This document shows positions 61,434 through 64,000 of a stretch of 64,000 bases of DNA, one piece after another. The notes under the pieces are model-generated. The model searched no databases. It had not been told where the DNA came from and worked only from the letters and a program-made list of their open reading frames with translations. The translations under genes and the position numbers were made by a program. Position 1 is the first letter of the stretch, and every line of letters starts with the position of its first letter. Source of the stretch: RGIG9060 sp045645985 (GTDB lineage Bacteria; Spirochaetota; Spirochaetia; Treponematales; Treponemataceae); contig JAZRJV010000020.1 of the NCBI GenBank assembly GCA_045645985.1, forward strand, positions 35,392 to 99,391, read 5' to 3'.

Positions 61434-62294
61434 ATGAAAGCAAAATTTCTTATTCCAGAAATTGATAAAACAAAATTCGCAGAAGAATTATCAAAAAATA
61501 TGAAAATATTTGAACTAAAGTTAAAATCTCTTACTGAAGTTGGTGTTGAAGATGTTTCTGAAGTTTCGATTTCACAATATAAAAAAGGAATAAAATTTCC
61601 TACAATAAATAGATTTTTAAGTCTTTGCAGATTTTTTACAAACTCGCCAGATGTTTTTTTATCACCAATTCCAAAATGGATAGAATGCGAAATTGATGAT
61701 ATTTCAAAATTTTCTGTTTTAGGAAAATTCAATGATGTTTACTACATCGCACCAAATTACGAGAAAAAATCAGACTGTGTACAAGAAATTCCAAATCTTT
61801 CTGAAGAACCAAAACCAGAATCATTTATTGATTTTCACTTGTATGGAACAAACTACGATGATACAGAAAAAATCAACGAAGGAAAAATCATTTATCGCTT
61901 TCCTAATGTAAATGATATTGAAACCTCAAAAAATATTACAAATCTTTTATCAGAATATAAAATTTCAAAAGACCAACTTCAAATTTTATTAGGATATAAT
62001 CAACAGGAATCCATAAGACTTCGCCAAAACCACACTCGTCCTTGGAATTTAGAAAATATTTACAAATTCTCCTGGATTTTTAATAAGCCAATCGAAGAAA
62101 TTTTAGTAATTGATTATCGTGAAGAAACTCATGAATCTTTGTTTAATCCCGTTATATTTTTAGAACATTATGTTTCAGAAGAAGAAAAAGAATCCTTCCC
62201 TAGCCTTGAAGAACTTTTTGATTTAATGGATGAATCAACTAAAAAATCTTTATTCGAAATTGAAGAAATTAATGTTCCAATCGAAGAAGATTAA
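61434..62294 (+). CDS. two-HTH (Xre-like) regulator, 286 aa
   Basis: Start after GAGGTG. Residues 1-75 resemble an Xre-type domain (KFAEELSKNMKIFELKLKSL; EVSISQYKKGIKFPTINRFL), and a second HTH-like unit lies near residues 165-220 (LLSEYKISKDQLQILLGYNQ; WNLENIYKFSWIFNKP). The C-terminus is acidic. Direct-repeat hairpins flank the gene. Probably a regulator or antitoxin-like protein; partner not evident. Confidence 0.6.
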   Translation: MKAKFLIPEIDKTKFAEELSKNMKIFELKLKSLTEVGVEDVSEVSISQYKKGIKFPTINRFLSLCRFFTNSPDVFLSPIPKWIECEIDDISKFSVLGKFNDVYYIAPNYEKKSDCVQEIPNLSEEPKPESFIDFHLYGTNYDDTEKINEGKIIYRFPNVNDIETSKNITNLLSEYKISKDQLQILLGYNQQESIRLRQNHTRPWNLENIYKFSWIFNKPIEEILVIDYREETHESLFNPVIFLEHYVSEEEKESFPSLEELFDLMDESTKKSLFEIEEINVPIEED

Positions 62295-62304
62295 CAAAAT
62301 ATAT

Positions 62305-62372
62305 GTTGAATCATTGTGCTTGTCAAAGTGCTAACTCGCATATGGAGCATAACCACTTTGGCAAGTATTTTT
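62305..62372 (+). terminator. direct-repeat hairpin, copy 2, terminator of the HTH gene
   Basis: Same 12-bp stem (62319-62330 and 62354-62365) and 23-base loop as copy 1, followed by TATTTTTTA; ten bases after the stop codon. Confidence 0.7.
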
Positions 62373-62656
62373 TATGGAGATTTAGATAAACACTTCTCCT
62401 AAAATGGCGTCGAAGCGTTTATCCCTAAAGTTTGCGTTGCAAACTTTCTTATCGTATGCCGTTTTTCACTGCGTTACAAAACAGCGCTATATTGATGAGG
62501 GGAAAGAAATCCCATCAAAAGATGCAATTATTTGTTTTTAAAATAATTTTTCATAGTTTATCAAATCCGTATATTAAAACTTTGCATGTAACAAATCAAA
62601 ATTAATTATATATTCGCCTCTTCCTTAAAACTGAAAAACATCTTAATATCCGTTTT
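62373..62656. other. noncoding stretch with two further hairpins
   Basis: GATAAAC/GTTTATC stem with inner TTC/GAA (62386-62423) and AGTTTGC-GTT-GCAAACT (62429-62445), the third copy of that repeat. Nothing else supported. Confidence 0.55.
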
Positions 62657-63085
62657 CTAAAGTTCCATAATTTCAGAAACACTACAATTTAGGTAATATG
62701 CCGCTTTTGAAAAGCTTGTTAATTCATTGTCTAAAGCGTATTTTGTAAGTTCCAAAAGTTTTTCATTAGCATCTACGGATTTTACATCAAAATTCTGGTT
62801 ACATACTTTCGCCAATTCTACTAGTTTTTCTTGCTCAATGGAAAGGCTTTCATCTTCAATATGAGGAATGCAAAAATAATCAAGATTTTCTTTTAACACT
62901 TTTGAAATTCCGATTAACAAATCAGCATCAACGACTTGTTTGTTGGAAAAAAAATAATCAACTTTTTCTTTGGGAACGAGTTTGTAAAGTTCAGCGATGA
63001 AATCCTTATAATCAATTTTCTTCTTTTTCAAATAATTGTAAATATTTTTTATTACAAGTTCGTTTACATCAATTTTTTGGTTCAT
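62657..63085 (-). CDS. Xre-like antitoxin candidate, 142 aa
   Basis: A helical protein with KKKKIDYKDFIAELYKLV and VVDADLLIGISKVLKENLDYF, consistent with a Xre-like domain, and a C-terminal FSKAAYYLNCSVSEIMEL helix. Its start overlaps the stop of the gene at 63069 by 17 bases, an arrangement common in toxin-antitoxin pairs. Role inferred from layout. Confidence 0.55.
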   Translation of the reverse strand: MNQKIDVNELVIKNIYNYLKKKKIDYKDFIAELYKLVPKEKVDYFFSNKQVVDADLLIGISKVLKENLDYFCIPHIEDESLSIEQEKLVELAKVCNQNFDVKSVDANEKLLELTKYALDNELTSFSKAAYYLNCSVSEIMEL

Positions 63086-63460
63086 ACCATTCTTCTTCAG
63101 TCCAGCCGTCGTGGAAGATTACTACTTCTTTGCAATATTCCAAAATAAACTCTTCCACATCCCAAATATACTCTCTTCGGAATCCATTGTTTCGATTATA
63201 ATAAATTCCGTATGTAAGAACTCCGTTTTCATAAGAAGTTTTATATTTCCCCTTCCATCTTTCAACTTCATCAAAGTGATCCCAGTCTTTTAAATACCAC
63301 ACTGAGGAATTTTCTTCATAATTTTTTTTAATTCATCTGCAAAAATTTTAAATTTCTCGTCTTGTATTTTGTCATATTCTACATTGAAAAAATGTGAAAA
63401 ATCTTGCTGTAATTCTGGCTTGATTTTGATAATAGCAACATTTGCAACATAAAAACTCAT
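63069..63460 (-). pseudogene. TA-type hypothetical protein with -1 frameshift at an A8 run
   Basis: The first part, ATG at 63460 after GAGGAG, encodes MSFYVANVAIIKIKPELQQD and runs to a stop at 63290. A -1 shift at the run of eight A (63322-63329) continues into NYEENSSVWYLKDWDHFDEV and GIYYNRNNGFRREYIW, stopping at 63069. The joined product would be about 130 residues. It is a candidate toxin partner of the HTH gene. The interruption could be a mutation, a sequencing homopolymer error or programmed slippage. Confidence 0.55.
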
Positions 63461-63554
63461 TGAGAAGATTCTCCTCTTATAAACGAAGAAAAAGAACTCT
63501 CAGATTACCATACTGAAAACATACTACAGTTAGCTCGGTCAAGAGAGTTCTTAT

Positions 63555-63685
63555 AGAAAAAGCCCTCAGACGGGATTACCCTGGGAACAACCACCAACAT
63601 AACCACTGTGTCTTTCTTCGAGCCTTTTCTTGATTTTAGTTTACGACAAAGTGCGTTGGATGTCATTAAACTGTTGGTTTAAAGC
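63555..63685 (-). ncRNA. structured leader element, copy B
   Basis: About 130 bases closely match 61035-61160, including CTCAG-ac-GGG-atta-CCC-TGGG (one A to G change gives a G-U pair with the opposite T), the CCACTGTGTCTTTCTTCGAG segment and the ATTAAACTGTTGGTTTAAAG end. It lies upstream of the minus-strand gene starting at 63460. Confidence 0.5.
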
Positions 63686-63720
63686 GAAAGTTACTTTGCG
63701 TACTATTAGAAAAAAAAACT

Positions 63721-64000
63721 TTACTCCAAATCTATCAAATCCCGCAGACAATGAAGTTTCATATCATTTGCGTCCACGCACACGTTGATGTAAGATTTTG
63801 GATTCACCTTTTTCTTTGGAAAACTTTTGTTGTATTCCGATAGAAAAAAATCTTCTTTTACAAATCGATTGTGAGTGTGCCCGTGAATGTTGATAAAATC
63901 TTTATCTTCTGGAATAAAAACTGGTTCGTGGGATAAAATGTATTTATCATTAAATATGATAGGTCTATTATAAATTTCATCAAAACCAAGAGAAGAAAAA
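63721..64000 (-). CDS. calcineurin-like metallophosphoesterase (5' partial)
   Basis: The C-terminal 92 residues are in the window; the start is beyond the right edge. ILSHEPVFIPEDKDFINIHG and HTHN give the last metal ligands (SHEP and GHTH), followed by SYINVCVDAND as in small metallophosphoesterases. No operon partner can be judged. Substrate unknown. Confidence 0.85.
   Translation of the reverse strand, partial: FSSLGFDEIYNRPIIFNDKYILSHEPVFIPEDKDFINIHGHTHNRFVKEDFFLSEYNKSFPKKKVNPKSYINVCVDANDMKLHCLRDLIDLE

Noticed and set aside
61331..62372. integron attC sites flanking the HTH gene
   Set aside because: Hairpins and cassette-like layout fit, but the inverted RYYYAAC/GTTRRRY core sites are not in the right order or orientation, and no integrase is present.
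1..64000. CRISPR array, tRNA and rRNA genes
   Set aside because: No regularly spaced direct-repeat array with spacers and no tRNA T-arm or rRNA core sequence was recognised; the repeats at 47207-47339 are operator-like, not CRISPR.

Overview
The window is low-GC, Gram-negative-type DNA that looks like a chromosome segment of a host-associated spirochaete, most likely a Treponema. This is inferred from style: an InlB/Flg_new-repeat plus BspA-like LRR surface protein at the left edge, a second BspA-like LRR gene at 49.9-50.7 kb, strong A/T bias, purine-rich Shine-Dalgarno sites and many small orphan genes with individual terminators. There is no rRNA, recognisable tRNA, CRISPR array, integrase or transposase. 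Most of the window is accessory DNA.

Layout. 0-7.4 kb: end of the surface protein, a PcfJ-domain protein, a minus-strand operon (small ORF, DUF6884, GIY-YIG-like, zinc-finger protein) and a TPR/HEPN-like protein. 7.4-26.9 kb: one nearly gap-free minus-strand defence operon started by an Xre regulator. Its order of transcription is Xre, PLD/SNF2-type helicase, DUF1016 nuclease, DUF4391, AlbA/HATPase protein, GmrSD-like DUF262/DUF1524 protein, split AAA plus TOPRIM pair, GAPS4a/b-like pair, type III Mod, zinc-ribbon plus deoxyribosyltransferase-like effector, type III Res, NERD nuclease-like protein and a small protein. I read it as a helicase/DUF4391/Mod/Res core into which other defence cassettes have been inserted. 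27-30.2 kb: small membrane and hypothetical genes.

30.5-36.0 kb: a tight plus-strand operon of MoxR AAA ATPase, YgjP-like zincin, DUF2201/VWA protein and a SNF2-type helicase, which is a candidate little-described conflict system. It is followed by a convergent ADP-ribosylglycohydrolase. 37.5 kb: a SAM-I (S-box) riboswitch with terminator in front of an unknown 114-residue protein. 38.9-41.9 kb: a divergent ClpP downstream of a tandem AAA+ ATPase whose C-terminal tail carries an IGF tripeptide like the ClpP-docking loop of ClpX. A paralogue with the same kind of tail is at 56.3-58.5 kb. 42-47 kb: sigma-70 family factor, PARG-like protein, HD hydrolase, amidohydrolase and zinc-finger proteins. 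47.2 kb: an array of six operator-like repeats at an Xre gene.

48-64 kb: a patchwork of orphan genes (UDG-like, LRR, a duplicated and chimeric decayed locus, an SdpR/SdpI pair, Lon-like AAA, HTH proteins, a TA-like pair, a phosphoesterase cut by the window end). Several genes carry -1 frameshifts, two of them at poly-A runs. Three related noncoding elements (4.0-4.2, 60.9-61.2 and 63.6-63.7 kb) each lie upstream of a minus-strand gene. Boundaries and functions marked as hypothetical are read from sequence alone.
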